A DNA stretch of 12,144 nt from Alphaproteobacteria bacterium (lineage in GTDB: Bacteria > Pseudomonadota > Alphaproteobacteria > DSM-16000 > Inquilinaceae): NCBI GenBank assembly GCA_029263555.1, contig JAJUFW010000038.1, positions 1 through 12,144 of the forward strand, read 5' to 3'. A program made the translations under genes and the position numbers. The notes below the pieces were generated by a model. It did no database searches. It was given only the letters and a program-made list of their open reading frames with translations, and was not told where the DNA came from. Of the stretch, positions 6,224-12,144 are shown one piece after another (the first letter of the stretch is position 1; every line of letters starts with the position of its first letter).

Positions 6224-7495
6224 TCAGGGTCGGGTGATGATTTCGGTCCCGCCCATATAGGGGCGCAGGACTTCCGGCACGACGATGCTTCCGTCGTCCT
6301 GCTGATAGGTTTCGAGGACGGCAATCAGCGCGCGTCCGACGGCGACCCCCGAACCGTTCAGCGTGTGCACGAAGCGGGTCGCCTTCTCGCCCTTCGGGCG
6401 GCAGCGGGCATTCATGCGGCGGGCCTGGAAGTCACCGCAGGTCGAACAGGACGAAATTTCGCGATAGGCGTTCTGGCCGGGTAGCCAGACCTCGATATCG
6501 TAGGTCCGCCGGGCAGAAAAGCCCATATCTCCGCAGGAGAGCGCAACCACCCTGTAGGCCAGCCCCAGCCGTTTGAGGACTTCCTCGGCGCAGCCGACCA
6601 TGCGCTCCAGTTCCCGGTCGCTGTCTTCGGGCGCCGTGACGGACACCATCTCGACCTTGTGGAACTGGTGCTGCCGGATCATGCCCCTGGTGTCCCGACC
6701 CGCCGCTCCGGCCTCGGAACGGAAGCACGGGGTCAGCGCCGTCAGGCGCAGCGGCAGCGCCTCCTGGTCCAGAATCTCGCCAGCGACGACGTTGGTGAGG
6801 GGCACCTCCGCAGTGGGGATGAGCCAGTGATCGGTCGTCGTGCGGAACAGGTCCTCGGCGAATTTCGGCAGCTGACCCGTGCCGTACAACGCATCGCTGC
6901 GCACGAGATAGGGAGGCGCAATCTCGGTGTAACCATGCTCCGCGACGTGGAGATCCAGCATGAACTGGCCGAGCGCCCGTTCGAGCCGGGCAAGCGCGCC
7001 CCGCAGGACGACGAAGCGGGATCCGGAAAGCTTGGCCGCCGTGGCGAAATCCATGAGGCCCAGGGCTTCCCCGAGGTCGAAATGCTCCTTGGCCCCGTTC
7101 CGACGGAGAGGCTCCCCGACGCGCCGGATCTCGATATTCGCGGTTTCATCGGCTCCTTCGGGGACATCCTCTGCCGGCGCATTGGGAAGTTCCGACAGAA
7201 GGTTGTTCAGTCCCTCGGACAGGCGGCGCTCCTCTTCCTCCAACGCTGCCAGCCGCTCCTTGATTCGGGCGACCTCGTCCATCAGCGTCTGAGCGTCCTG
7301 TCCCTGGCGCTTGGCCTGCCCGATCTCCTTGGAAGCCTCGTTCCGACGATTCTGGAGCTGCTGCAGTTCGGTCTGCGTCGCGCGGCGGCGCTCATCCAGG
7401 GCGAGAATCGGCCCGGCTTGCGGGGGGAGGCCCCTTCGCGCCATGGCGCGATCGAAGGCTTCTGGCGCTTCGCGGATCCAGCGGATGTCGTGCAT
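6224..7495 (-). CDS. serS: seryl-tRNA synthetase
   Basis: A 423-residue class II aminoacyl-tRNA synthetase that charges tRNA-Ser, and tRNA-Sec where present, with serine. Residues 1-105 form the N-terminal coiled-coil arm that contacts the long variable arm of tRNA-Ser, with charged heptad-like stretches at about 35-97. The catalytic core shows the TAEVPLTN serine-binding loop (228-235), motif 2 FRSEAGAAGRDTRG (258-271) and motif 3 GVAVGRALIAVLE (383-395) with the ATP-binding Arg388. Length is normal and no key residue is missing. The ATG at 7495 lacks a clear Shine-Dalgarno; a -10-like TATAAC lies about 33-38 bases before it. It follows tatC by 82 bases and leads into surE. Confidence 0.98.
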   Translation of the reverse strand: MHDIRWIREAPEAFDRAMARRGLPPQAGPILALDERRRATQTELQQLQNRRNEASKEIGQAKRQGQDAQTLMDEVARIKERLAALEEEERRLSEGLNNLLSELPNAPAEDVPEGADETANIEIRRVGEPLRRNGAKEHFDLGEALGLMDFATAAKLSGSRFVVLRGALARLERALGQFMLDLHVAEHGYTEIAPPYLVRSDALYGTGQLPKFAEDLFRTTTDHWLIPTAEVPLTNVVAGEILDQEALPLRLTALTPCFRSEAGAAGRDTRGMIRQHQFHKVEMVSVTAPEDSDRELERMVGCAEEVLKRLGLAYRVVALSCGDMGFSARRTYDIEVWLPGQNAYREISSCSTCGDFQARRMNARCRPKGEKATRFVHTLNGSGVAVGRALIAVLETYQQDDGSIVVPEVLRPYMGGTEIITRP

Positions 7496-7521
7496 GACGG
7501 AACGTCGGTGGGTCTGATGGA

Positions 7522-7560
7522 GGGGTGGTTATAGGGCGACCCGACCGGCAAATCCACCCC
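7522..7560. repeat. 7-bp inverted repeat around a -10-like box between tatC and serS
   Basis: On the plus strand GGGGTGG (7522-7528) and CCACCCC (7554-7560) are exact reverse complements separated by 25 bases. Inside, on the minus strand, lies TATAAC (7533-7528), a good -10 box for serS, though no convincing -35 stands 16-18 bases upstream; a TTGACT at 7569-7564 is 30 bases away. The arrangement could be a serS promoter with an operator-like dyad, or a long-loop hairpin after tatC. No T-run follows, so a classical Rho-independent terminator is not supported. Confidence 0.3.
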
Positions 7561-7577
7561 GACAGTCAATCGCCCGA

Positions 7578-8387
7578 TTATTCGCCGGCTGCGGCGGCCT
7601 CTTCCTCCGCCTCCTCGCGGGCGCGTCGTCGCTCCATGAGTCGGGCAATCCAGATCGAGATCTCGTAGAGGAGGACGATCGGCACTGCGAGGCCGACCTG
7701 GCTGATGACGTCGGGCGGGGTCAGGATCGCGGCCGCAACGAACGCGAACACGATCGCGAAGCGACGCTTGGACGCGAGACCGTCCGCGGACACGATGCCC
7801 ACGCGCGCCAGCAGGGTCAGCGCGACCGGAAGCTGGAAGGCAAGCCCGAAGGCGAACATGAGCGTCATCACCAGGCTCAGATACTCGCTGACCCGGGCTT
7901 CGAGCTCGATCGGCAGGACGCCTTCGGCGGCGCTCTGTTCGAATCCCAGGAAGAAGCGCCACGCCATCGGGATGATCAGGTAGTAGACGACGGCGGCGCC
8001 GACCGCGAAGAGGATCGGCGTCGCCACCAGGAACGGCAGGAACGCCCGTTTCTCCTTGCGATATAGGCCCGGCGCGACGAAGGCGTAGAGCTGGCCGGCG
8101 ATGATCGGGAAGGAAACGCAAAGGCCGGCGAAAAAGGCCACCTTCACATAGGTGAAGAATACCTCGGTTAGCCCCGTATAGATCATCCGCCTTCCCTCGC
8201 CCCCCGAGGCGTCGGCAAGCGGCTGCACCAGGAAGTTGTAGATCTCGTCGGCGAAATAATAACAGACCAGGAACGCGACAAAGAGCGCGGCCACCGAATA
8301 CATCAGGCGATTGCGCAGCTCGATCAGGTGGTCGAGCAGCGGCATCTCCTTGTCGTTGATTTCGTCGTCGGCCGGATTCTTAGCCAC
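7578..8387 (-). CDS. tatC: TatC, twin-arginine translocase receptor subunit
   Basis: A 269-residue polytopic inner-membrane protein that, with TatB, recognises twin-arginine signal peptides of folded export substrates. The start EMPLLDHLIELRNRL is typical, and about six membrane helices follow. The signal-peptide-binding site is visible in YAFVAPGLYRKEK: Phe103 and Glu112 match E. coli TatC Phe94 and Glu103. ILTPPDVISQ (221-230) precedes the last helices, and the protein ends in a charged, alanine-rich cytoplasmic tail. The frame is open further upstream inside tatB, but the GTG at 8387, 13 bases after the tatB stop and 9 bases after AAGGA, gives a normal-length protein and is chosen. Confidence 0.96.
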   Translation of the reverse strand: MAKNPADDEINDKEMPLLDHLIELRNRLMYSVAALFVAFLVCYYFADEIYNFLVQPLADASGGEGRRMIYTGLTEVFFTYVKVAFFAGLCVSFPIIAGQLYAFVAPGLYRKEKRAFLPFLVATPILFAVGAAVVYYLIIPMAWRFFLGFEQSAAEGVLPIELEARVSEYLSLVMTLMFAFGLAFQLPVALTLLARVGIVSADGLASKRRFAIVFAFVAAAILTPPDVISQVGLAVPIVLLYEISIWIARLMERRRAREEAEEEAAAAGE

Positions 8388-8400
8388 GGGGGATGATCCT

Positions 8401-8886
8401 TCAAACGGCCTTGTCGGACGAGGCCGGCGCATCGGACTGTGCGGGCGCCGCCGCAGGACGAGGCTCGGGAGCGCTTGCCGGCCCCGGCGCAGGTTCAGCT
8501 TCCGGTTCCGCTCGCGGCGTCGGATCCGAAATGGGCGGCTCCGAGCTTCCGTCAGCAACGGCGGAGGGTTTGGCGGCCGCAGGCCGGGCGGATCCGGTCA
8601 CGGGTTCGTCGAAGGCCCGCTTCAACTCTCCGGTCGGGTCTACCGCCTCTTGGATCTTCTTCCGGACATTGAGGTTCTGGACCTGGTTCAGGCCCTTGCG
8701 CACCTCGTCCAGCTCCGCCTCGCGCATCATGTCGTCGACGTGCTTCTGGAAGTCGCGCGTCACTTTCCGCGCCGCGCGCATCCATTTCCCGACGGTATAG
8801 AGCGCTCGCGGCAGGTCCTTGGGGCCGATCACCAGCAGCGCGATGACCGCTATGACGGCAAGTTCCGACCAGCCGATATCCAACAT
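8401..8886 (-). CDS. tatB: TatB, twin-arginine translocase subunit
   Basis: A 161-residue protein anchored by one N-terminal helix. MLDIGWSELAVIAVIALLVI contains the conserved Glu8 of TatB, followed by the GPKDLP hinge (21-26) and an amphipathic helix (about 27-55). The rest is a Pro/Ala/Glu-rich, probably disordered tail from about residue 100. TatB pairs with TatC as the signal-peptide receptor. The Glu8 and the MLDIGWSEL start separate it clearly from TatA. The ATG at 8886 has GGAAG 7 bases before it. It sits 60 bases after tatA and 13 bases before tatC. Confidence 0.95.
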   Translation of the reverse strand: MLDIGWSELAVIAVIALLVIGPKDLPRALYTVGKWMRAARKVTRDFQKHVDDMMREAELDEVRKGLNQVQNLNVRKKIQEAVDPTGELKRAFDEPVTGSARPAAAKPSAVADGSSEPPISDPTPRAEPEAEPAPGPASAPEPRPAAAPAQSDAPASSDKAV

Positions 8887-8907
8887 TTCAGAGCTTCCAT
8901 GCCGCGA

Positions 8908-8929
8908 TGCCGGCCGTCACCAGCCGGCA
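8908..8929 (-). repeat. perfect 7-bp inverted repeat between tatA and tatB
   Basis: On the minus strand TGCCGGC-TGGTGACG-GCCGGCA is a perfect 7-bp GC-rich stem with an 8-base loop, in the 60-base gap between the tatA stop and tatB start. No T-run follows. A stable hairpin here could protect the tatA end of the mRNA or weaken read-through into tatBC, which would fit the known excess of TatA over TatB and TatC. That role is inference; chance is possible in GC-rich DNA. Confidence 0.35.
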
Positions 8930-8946
8930 GACGCCGCGCATACGTG

Positions 8947-9180
8947 TCAATGGGACCTGGCGGTCTCGTCCTTGTTAGAGGTCGTAGACATGCTTGCCGT
9001 CTTGTCGGCCTCGACCTGGCGCTGCGGCTCCGTGGTCTCGTCGTCTTCCTTGAGACCGCTCTTGAAGTTCTTGATGCCCTTGGCGAGATCGCCCATGACC
9101 TTCGGAAGCTTGCCCGCCCCGAAGAGGAGAAGAACGATCAGAAGGACGATCAGCCAATGCCAGATGCTACTGAAACCCAT
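8947..9180 (-). CDS. tatA: TatA, twin-arginine translocase pore-forming subunit
   Basis: A 77-residue protein with one N-terminal membrane helix (about 5-20), the FGAGKLPKVMG hinge (20-30), an amphipathic helix with the usual DLAKGIKNFKSGLKED stretch (31-46), and a polar, probably unfolded tail. His8 stands where E. coli TatA has Gln8, a common variation. TatA assembles at TatBC to let folded proteins cross the membrane. The ATG at 9180 has AAAAGG 4 bases before it. It is first of the tatABC set, with a candidate promoter just upstream. Confidence 0.96.
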   Translation of the reverse strand: MGFSSIWHWLIVLLIVLLLFGAGKLPKVMGDLAKGIKNFKSGLKEDDETTEPQRQVEADKTASMSTTSNKDETARSH

Positions 9181-9218
9181 GGTGCCTTTTCCAATTCGCC
9201 TGGGGCCGCGACGGGCGG

Positions 9219-9247
9219 ATAATGGCAGAAAGGCCTGCCAGCCGCAA
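9219..9247 (-). promoter_or_regulatory. candidate promoter for tatABC
   Basis: On the minus strand TTGCGG (9247-9242) and CATTAT (9224-9219) are separated by 17 bases, with three of six and four of six consensus matches. They lie about 40-65 bases upstream of the tatA ATG, in the 108-base gap after the ABC ATPase gene. Such a promoter would let tatABC be expressed apart from the ABC and scp genes. By-eye match, moderate at best. Confidence 0.35.
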
Positions 9248-9259
9248 CGGCGACGGCCC

Positions 9260-9278
9260 CTTCGGCCCTGCTCCGAAG
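9260..9278 (-). terminator. possible terminator hairpin after the ABC ATPase gene
   Basis: Starting 10 bases after the ABC ATPase stop, the minus strand carries CTTCGG-AGCAGGG-CCGAAG, a perfect 6-bp stem with a 7-base loop. A smaller GCCG-TTG-CGGC stem lies further downstream at 9241-9251. No T-run follows, so an intrinsic terminator is unproven. Its position between the ABC gene and the candidate tat promoter makes a transcript boundary plausible. Confidence 0.25.
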
Positions 9279-9288
9279 CCTCTCCTGC

Positions 9289-10362
9289 TCAATCCGGAAA
9301 GATGAAGGTCTGGGCGGGATCCAGCCGAATGGCGACGTCGCTTTCCTCAGGGGGCAGGAACTGCCCCGGCATCCGGGCGTGGATGTGGATTTTGGCGCCG
9401 TCGCCGTTCGGGACCGAAAGATGGACGAGACTGGTCCGGCCGAGCAGGCGGGCGGCTTCGACCCTGCCCCGGATCGGCGCCTCCCCGGTCGGGTTGAGCG
9501 ACAGCGCCATCGCCTCCGGGCGCACCAGGACCTCCACGCTGGTCCCTTCCGGGAGATGCGTTGCGTCCACGGGCCCGAGCGGCGTATCGACCCGGCCCTC
9601 CCTCACGACGCCCCGCAGGCGGTTGACTTCGCCGAAGAAGCTGGCGGCGAAGGCGTCGACCGGCCGGCAATAGAGATCCACCGGGCTGCCGATCTGGACG
9701 ATACGCCCTTCCCTCATCAAGGCGATCCGGTCAGAGAGGAACATTGCCTCTTCCGGGTCATGGGTGACGATCATCGTCGCGGCGCCGTTCCGTTTGAGGA
9801 CGTGCAGGGTTTCGTCCCTGACCTGCCCGCGAAGCCGCGTGTCGAGCCCCGAGAACGGTTCATCGAGCAGAAGCACGCGCGGCTGGGGGGCCAGCGCCCG
9901 GGCCAGCGCCACCCGCTGCTGCTGGCCGCCGGACAGCATGTGCGGATAGGCATCTCCAAAGGCTTCCATGCCGACCTGCCTGAGCGTCTCAATCGCGCGC
10001 GCCCGCTGTCCATTCCCGGGCGGAAGTCCGAAGCGCACATTGTCCAGCACGGTCAGGTGCGGAAACAGGGCATAATCCTGGAATACGAGTCCGATCCCGC
10101 GTCGTTCCGGGGGAAGCGACATCCCCGGCGCGGCCACCACCCGACCGTCGATCCGCACCGTGCCGGCCTGAAGTTCCTCAAGTCCGGCAGCCACCCGGAG
10201 CAGGGTCGATTTGCCGCAGCCCGAGGGGCCGACAAGACAGACGATCTCTCCCGGCATGACCGCCAGATCGACATCGTCGATCGCGGTCACCCGCCCGAAG
10301 CGGTGGGCGATGCGGGAAAGCTCCAAGGCCGGCGCGGCCTCAGGATCAAACTCGACGGGCAT
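9289..10362 (-). CDS. FbpC/PotA-type ABC transporter ATP-binding protein, orphan
   Basis: A 357-residue cytoplasmic ATPase of the ferric-iron/polyamine/sulfate importer class. All nucleotide-binding motifs are intact: Walker A GPSGCGKST (45-53), Q-loop VFQDYALFP (93-101, Gln95), signature LSGGQQQR (143-150), Walker B VLLLDEPF (163-170) and switch His201 in VTHD. A C-terminal TOBE-like regulatory region (about 245-357) ends in FIFPD. The wording around QDYALFPHLTVLDNVRFGL is closest to FbpC-type iron importers as I know them, but the substrate cannot be read from the sequence. No permease or binding-protein gene is adjacent. It separates scpB from tatA, which I expect to be neighbours, so it may be an insertion by transfer; its base composition looks like that of its neighbours. 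The ATG at 10362 has only a weak AAG before it. Confidence 0.9.
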   Translation of the reverse strand: MPVEFDPEAAPALELSRIAHRFGRVTAIDDVDLAVMPGEIVCLVGPSGCGKSTLLRVAAGLEELQAGTVRIDGRVVAAPGMSLPPERRGIGLVFQDYALFPHLTVLDNVRFGLPPGNGQRARAIETLRQVGMEAFGDAYPHMLSGGQQQRVALARALAPQPRVLLLDEPFSGLDTRLRGQVRDETLHVLKRNGAATMIVTHDPEEAMFLSDRIALMREGRIVQIGSPVDLYCRPVDAFAASFFGEVNRLRGVVREGRVDTPLGPVDATHLPEGTSVEVLVRPEAMALSLNPTGEAPIRGRVEAARLLGRTSLVHLSVPNGDGAKIHIHARMPGQFLPPEESDVAIRLDPAQTFIFPD

Positions 10363-10436
10363 GGCAGCTTGGTTGCCGTTTCGGTCATCGGACAGGCTCC
10401 ACTTAGGAAACGTCCCGCCGCATTTGCAAGCGATAA

Positions 10437-11108
10437 TCAGAATGACTCGCGATCGTCGGTGTCGTCCTGGTCTTCGCCCGTGAGTTCTTCAGCCCGGCCT
10501 CCCGGAAGCGTCGTGATCGCGGGCCGGCTGTCCAGCAGGCCCGCGGCCTTGAGTTCCTCCACGCCCGGCAGTTCGTCGATCGAGGCGAGCCCGAAGTGAT
10601 CCAGGAAGCCCTTGGTGGTCACCCAGGTCAGCGGGCGGCCGGGCGTCATCCGGCGCCGACCCGGCCGGATCCATCCGGCTTCCATCAGCGTGTCGAGCGT
10701 ACCCTTGCTGGTCGCGACCCCCCGGATGCTTTCGATCTCCGCCCTGGTCACGGGCTGGTGATAGGCGACGATCGCAAGGGTTTCGACGGCGGCGCGGGAA
10801 AGCTTCCGCACGACCGGCGTTTCGATACGCAACTGGGCCGTGAGGTCAGGCGCCGTCCGGAAGGCCCAACCCTTCGCAACCCGCACCAGCTGTACCCCTC
10901 TTCCGCGGTAATGCTCTCCCAGGCACTCCATCACCCGGGCGAGATCAGCATCCGGGGGAAGCCGGTCCCGCAGAACCGCATCCTCCAGGGGTTCCGCGGA
11001 AGCGAAAAGCAGAGCTTCGACAAGGCGGACATGGTGCGCGAGGTCTCCTTCCGGTCCCCGGCGCGGTAGCTCCAGCACGTTGTCGGCGTGTTCGGTCACG
11101 TCTCTCAT
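10437..11108 (-). CDS. scpB: ScpB, segregation and condensation protein B
   Basis: A 223-residue cytoplasmic kleisin-associated protein made of two winged-helix domains. It binds ScpA and, with SMC, forms the complex that condenses and helps segregate the chromosome. The conserved region LSRAAVETLAIVAYHQPVTR (103-122) with AEIESIRGV after it is unmistakable, followed by the second winged-helix stretch GRPLTWVTTKGFLDHFGL (157-174) and ELPGVEEL (179-186). The last 35 residues are an acidic tail. The ATG at 11108 overlaps the scpA stop as ATGA, so the two are very probably translationally coupled. No smc gene lies in the window. Confidence 0.96.
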   Translation of the reverse strand: MRDVTEHADNVLELPRRGPEGDLAHHVRLVEALLFASAEPLEDAVLRDRLPPDADLARVMECLGEHYRGRGVQLVRVAKGWAFRTAPDLTAQLRIETPVVRKLSRAAVETLAIVAYHQPVTRAEIESIRGVATSKGTLDTLMEAGWIRPGRRRMTPGRPLTWVTTKGFLDHFGLASIDELPGVEELKAAGLLDSRPAITTLPGGRAEELTGEDQDDTDDRESF

Positions 11109-11932
11109 CCCCCTTCACCTTCGCTTCCGATCGCGCGCTCCGCACGCCGCAGATAGATCGGCTGGAAGGCCCCCTCCTGCCTGAGTTCCAGCTTGCCCTC
11201 CCGCGCCAGCTCCAGAGAGGCCAGAAAATGAGCCGCGATCGAGGAGCGGATCTGCAACGGGTCCTTGAGCCCACGGGGCAGCAGGCTGGCGAGTGTCGCC
11301 CAGCCAGGGATGCGGCCCAGCATTTCGGTCAGTCGCGCAATCGCCATATCCATCGAGTAGAGTTCGGAAGCCTCGATATGGAGCGCGCCACCCCCGTCGG
11401 TTCGGCGCTTGTGCTCGGCATAGGCCTTCAGGAGATCGTAGAGGCTGACGTCGTAGACGTTGCTGCGAACGACCAGCCCGTCCTCCGGAGCGCCTCGGGG
11501 AAACCAGTCGCGCCACAGATGCATCCGAGCCATAAGCTGTCCCCCGGCGTCGCGCATCGCCTCCAGCCGACGGAGCTGGAACGCGAGGGCGGCGGCCAGC
11601 TCCTCGCCCGACGGCTCCTCATCGTCCTCCCGCTCGGGCAGCAACAGCCGGCTCTTCAGATAGGCCAGCCAAGCCGCCATCACCAGATAATCGGCAGCCA
11701 GTTCCAGCCGCAGCCGCCGCGCCCGCTCGACGAAGCCGAGATACTGGTCGGCAAGCGCGAGGATCGAGATCCGGGTCAGATCGACCTTCTGATCGCGGGC
11801 CTGCTCCAGGAGGACGTCGATCGGGCCCTCATAGGATTCGAGGCGAAGTATGAAAGCATCGTCGCTCTCTTCCTCAAGGCGGGGCGGTGTGTCCTCGAAT
11901 CCGTCGACCATCCATCCCTCGGGTTGGGTCAC
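11105..11932 (-). CDS. scpA: ScpA, segregation and condensation protein A (kleisin)
   Basis: A 275-residue kleisin that bridges the SMC head domains in the bacterial condensin. The N-terminal signature YEGPIDVLLEQARDQKVDLT (34-53) and AYLKSRLLLPE (90-100) are clear, and the C-terminal winged helix FLASLELAREGKLELRQEGA (236-255) matches the family. The middle holds an acidic, flexible stretch (about 100-112). The GTG at 11932 is used here; an ATG at 11911 (residue 8), preceded by GAGGGA at short spacing, is a real alternative and would not change the conserved core. It lies 56 bases after nagZ and overlaps scpB. Confidence 0.95.
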   Translation of the reverse strand: MTQPEGWMVDGFEDTPPRLEEESDDAFILRLESYEGPIDVLLEQARDQKVDLTRISILALADQYLGFVERARRLRLELAADYLVMAAWLAYLKSRLLLPEREDDEEPSGEELAAALAFQLRRLEAMRDAGGQLMARMHLWRDWFPRGAPEDGLVVRSNVYDVSLYDLLKAYAEHKRRTDGGGALHIEASELYSMDMAIARLTEMLGRIPGWATLASLLPRGLKDPLQIRSSIAAHFLASLELAREGKLELRQEGAFQPIYLRRAERAIGSEGEGG

Positions 11933-11988
11933 GCCATCCGGATCGTATACGAGTTGCGACGTCCGTCCATGGCGTGTCCGGTTCGGCT

Positions 11989-12144
11989 TCAGCCCACAGC
12001 CAGCGCCCGCGCCAGTTCAGCCCGGATCTCCTCGGCCTCCGCAACGCTCCAGGGCCGGTATTCCGCCGGCGGATGCCGTTTCAATCGCGAGTGCGTCGCA
12101 TCGCCGATCGGCGGTACGGAGCCCGCCACCGCCTCCATCTCGGC
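11989..12144 (-). CDS. nagZ: NagZ, beta-N-acetylhexosaminidase, C-terminal end only
   Basis: The minus strand is open from the right edge to a TGA at 11991-11989, giving 51 codons in frame with the edge. It begins AEMEAVAGSVPPIGDATHSR and continues through HPPAEYRPWSVAEAEEIRAE. The AEMEAV...VPP stretch matches the end of the catalytic barrel and the C-terminal tail of alphaproteobacterial NagZ (glycoside hydrolase family 3), which removes N-acetylglucosamine from anhydromuropeptides in cell-wall recycling. nagZ directly before scpA is a gene order I know from this group, which supports the call. The catalytic part is outside the window. Confidence 0.75.
   Translation of the reverse strand, partial: AEMEAVAGSVPPIGDATHSRLKRHPPAEYRPWSVAEAEEIRAELARALAVG

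Noticed and set aside
7578..8558. A 326-codon reading of tatC starting inside tatB
   Set aside because: The extra arginine-rich N-terminus is the shadow of tatB; the GTG at 8387 with AAGGA gives a normal TatC.
10363..10436. TTGCAA and CTAAGT 17 bases apart on the minus strand as a promoter for the ABC gene
   Set aside because: The -10 box matches the consensus at only two of six positions; too weak to list as a feature.
1..12144. Defence system, CRISPR array, prophage or integrative element
   Set aside because: Every sizeable gene is a recognisable housekeeping or transport family; there are no spaced direct repeats, integrase, transposase or att-like repeats.

Overview
The window reads as an ordinary housekeeping stretch of a high-GC alphaproteobacterial chromosome, most likely of a Rhodospirillales-type organism. 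Three things point there. The gene order nagZ-scpA-scpB-tatA-tatB-tatC-serS-surE-pcm-nlpD, facing a DUF815 ATPase and yajC-secD, is one I know from that group. A Mth938/NDUFAF3-like gene lies next to secD. Coding is very dense, with many TTG and GTG starts. I see no rRNA, tRNA, CRISPR array, insertion sequence, prophage gene or other mobile element.

Layout from left to right. (i) 1-2547, minus strand: yajC, secD and a Mth938-domain gene, then possibly the first codons of another gene running off the left edge. secF, which I expect right after secD, is absent. In its place is a 20-codon ORF with a good ribosome binding site that may be the leftover start of secF. (ii) 2548-2765: divergent promoter region with a good minus-strand promoter for yajC. 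(iii) 2766-3629, plus strand: a DUF815 AAA-type ATPase, the only plus-strand gene. (iv) 3640-7495, minus strand: serS, surE, pcm and an nlpD-like lipoprotein gene. surE-pcm and pcm-nlpD overlap at their stop/start codons (TTGA and GTGA). (v) 7578-9180, minus strand: tatA, tatB, tatC, with a candidate promoter before tatA and a 7-bp inverted repeat between tatA and tatB. (vi) 9289-10362, minus strand: an FbpC/PotA-type ABC ATPase with no permease or binding-protein gene beside it, separating scpB from tatA. (vii) 10437-12144, minus strand: scpB, scpA (ATGA overlap) and the last 51 codons of nagZ.

Working themes are protein export across the inner membrane (YajC-SecD for Sec, TatABC for folded proteins), cell-wall turnover and division (NagZ, NlpD-like amidase activator), chromosome condensation (ScpAB), stress and repair (SurE, Pcm) and translation (SerS). 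No new multigene system is evident. The points most worth a second look are the missing secF with its possible remnant, the orphan ABC ATPase inside a conserved operon, and the inverted repeats around the tat genes and yajC. All intergenic gaps are shorter than 300 bases.
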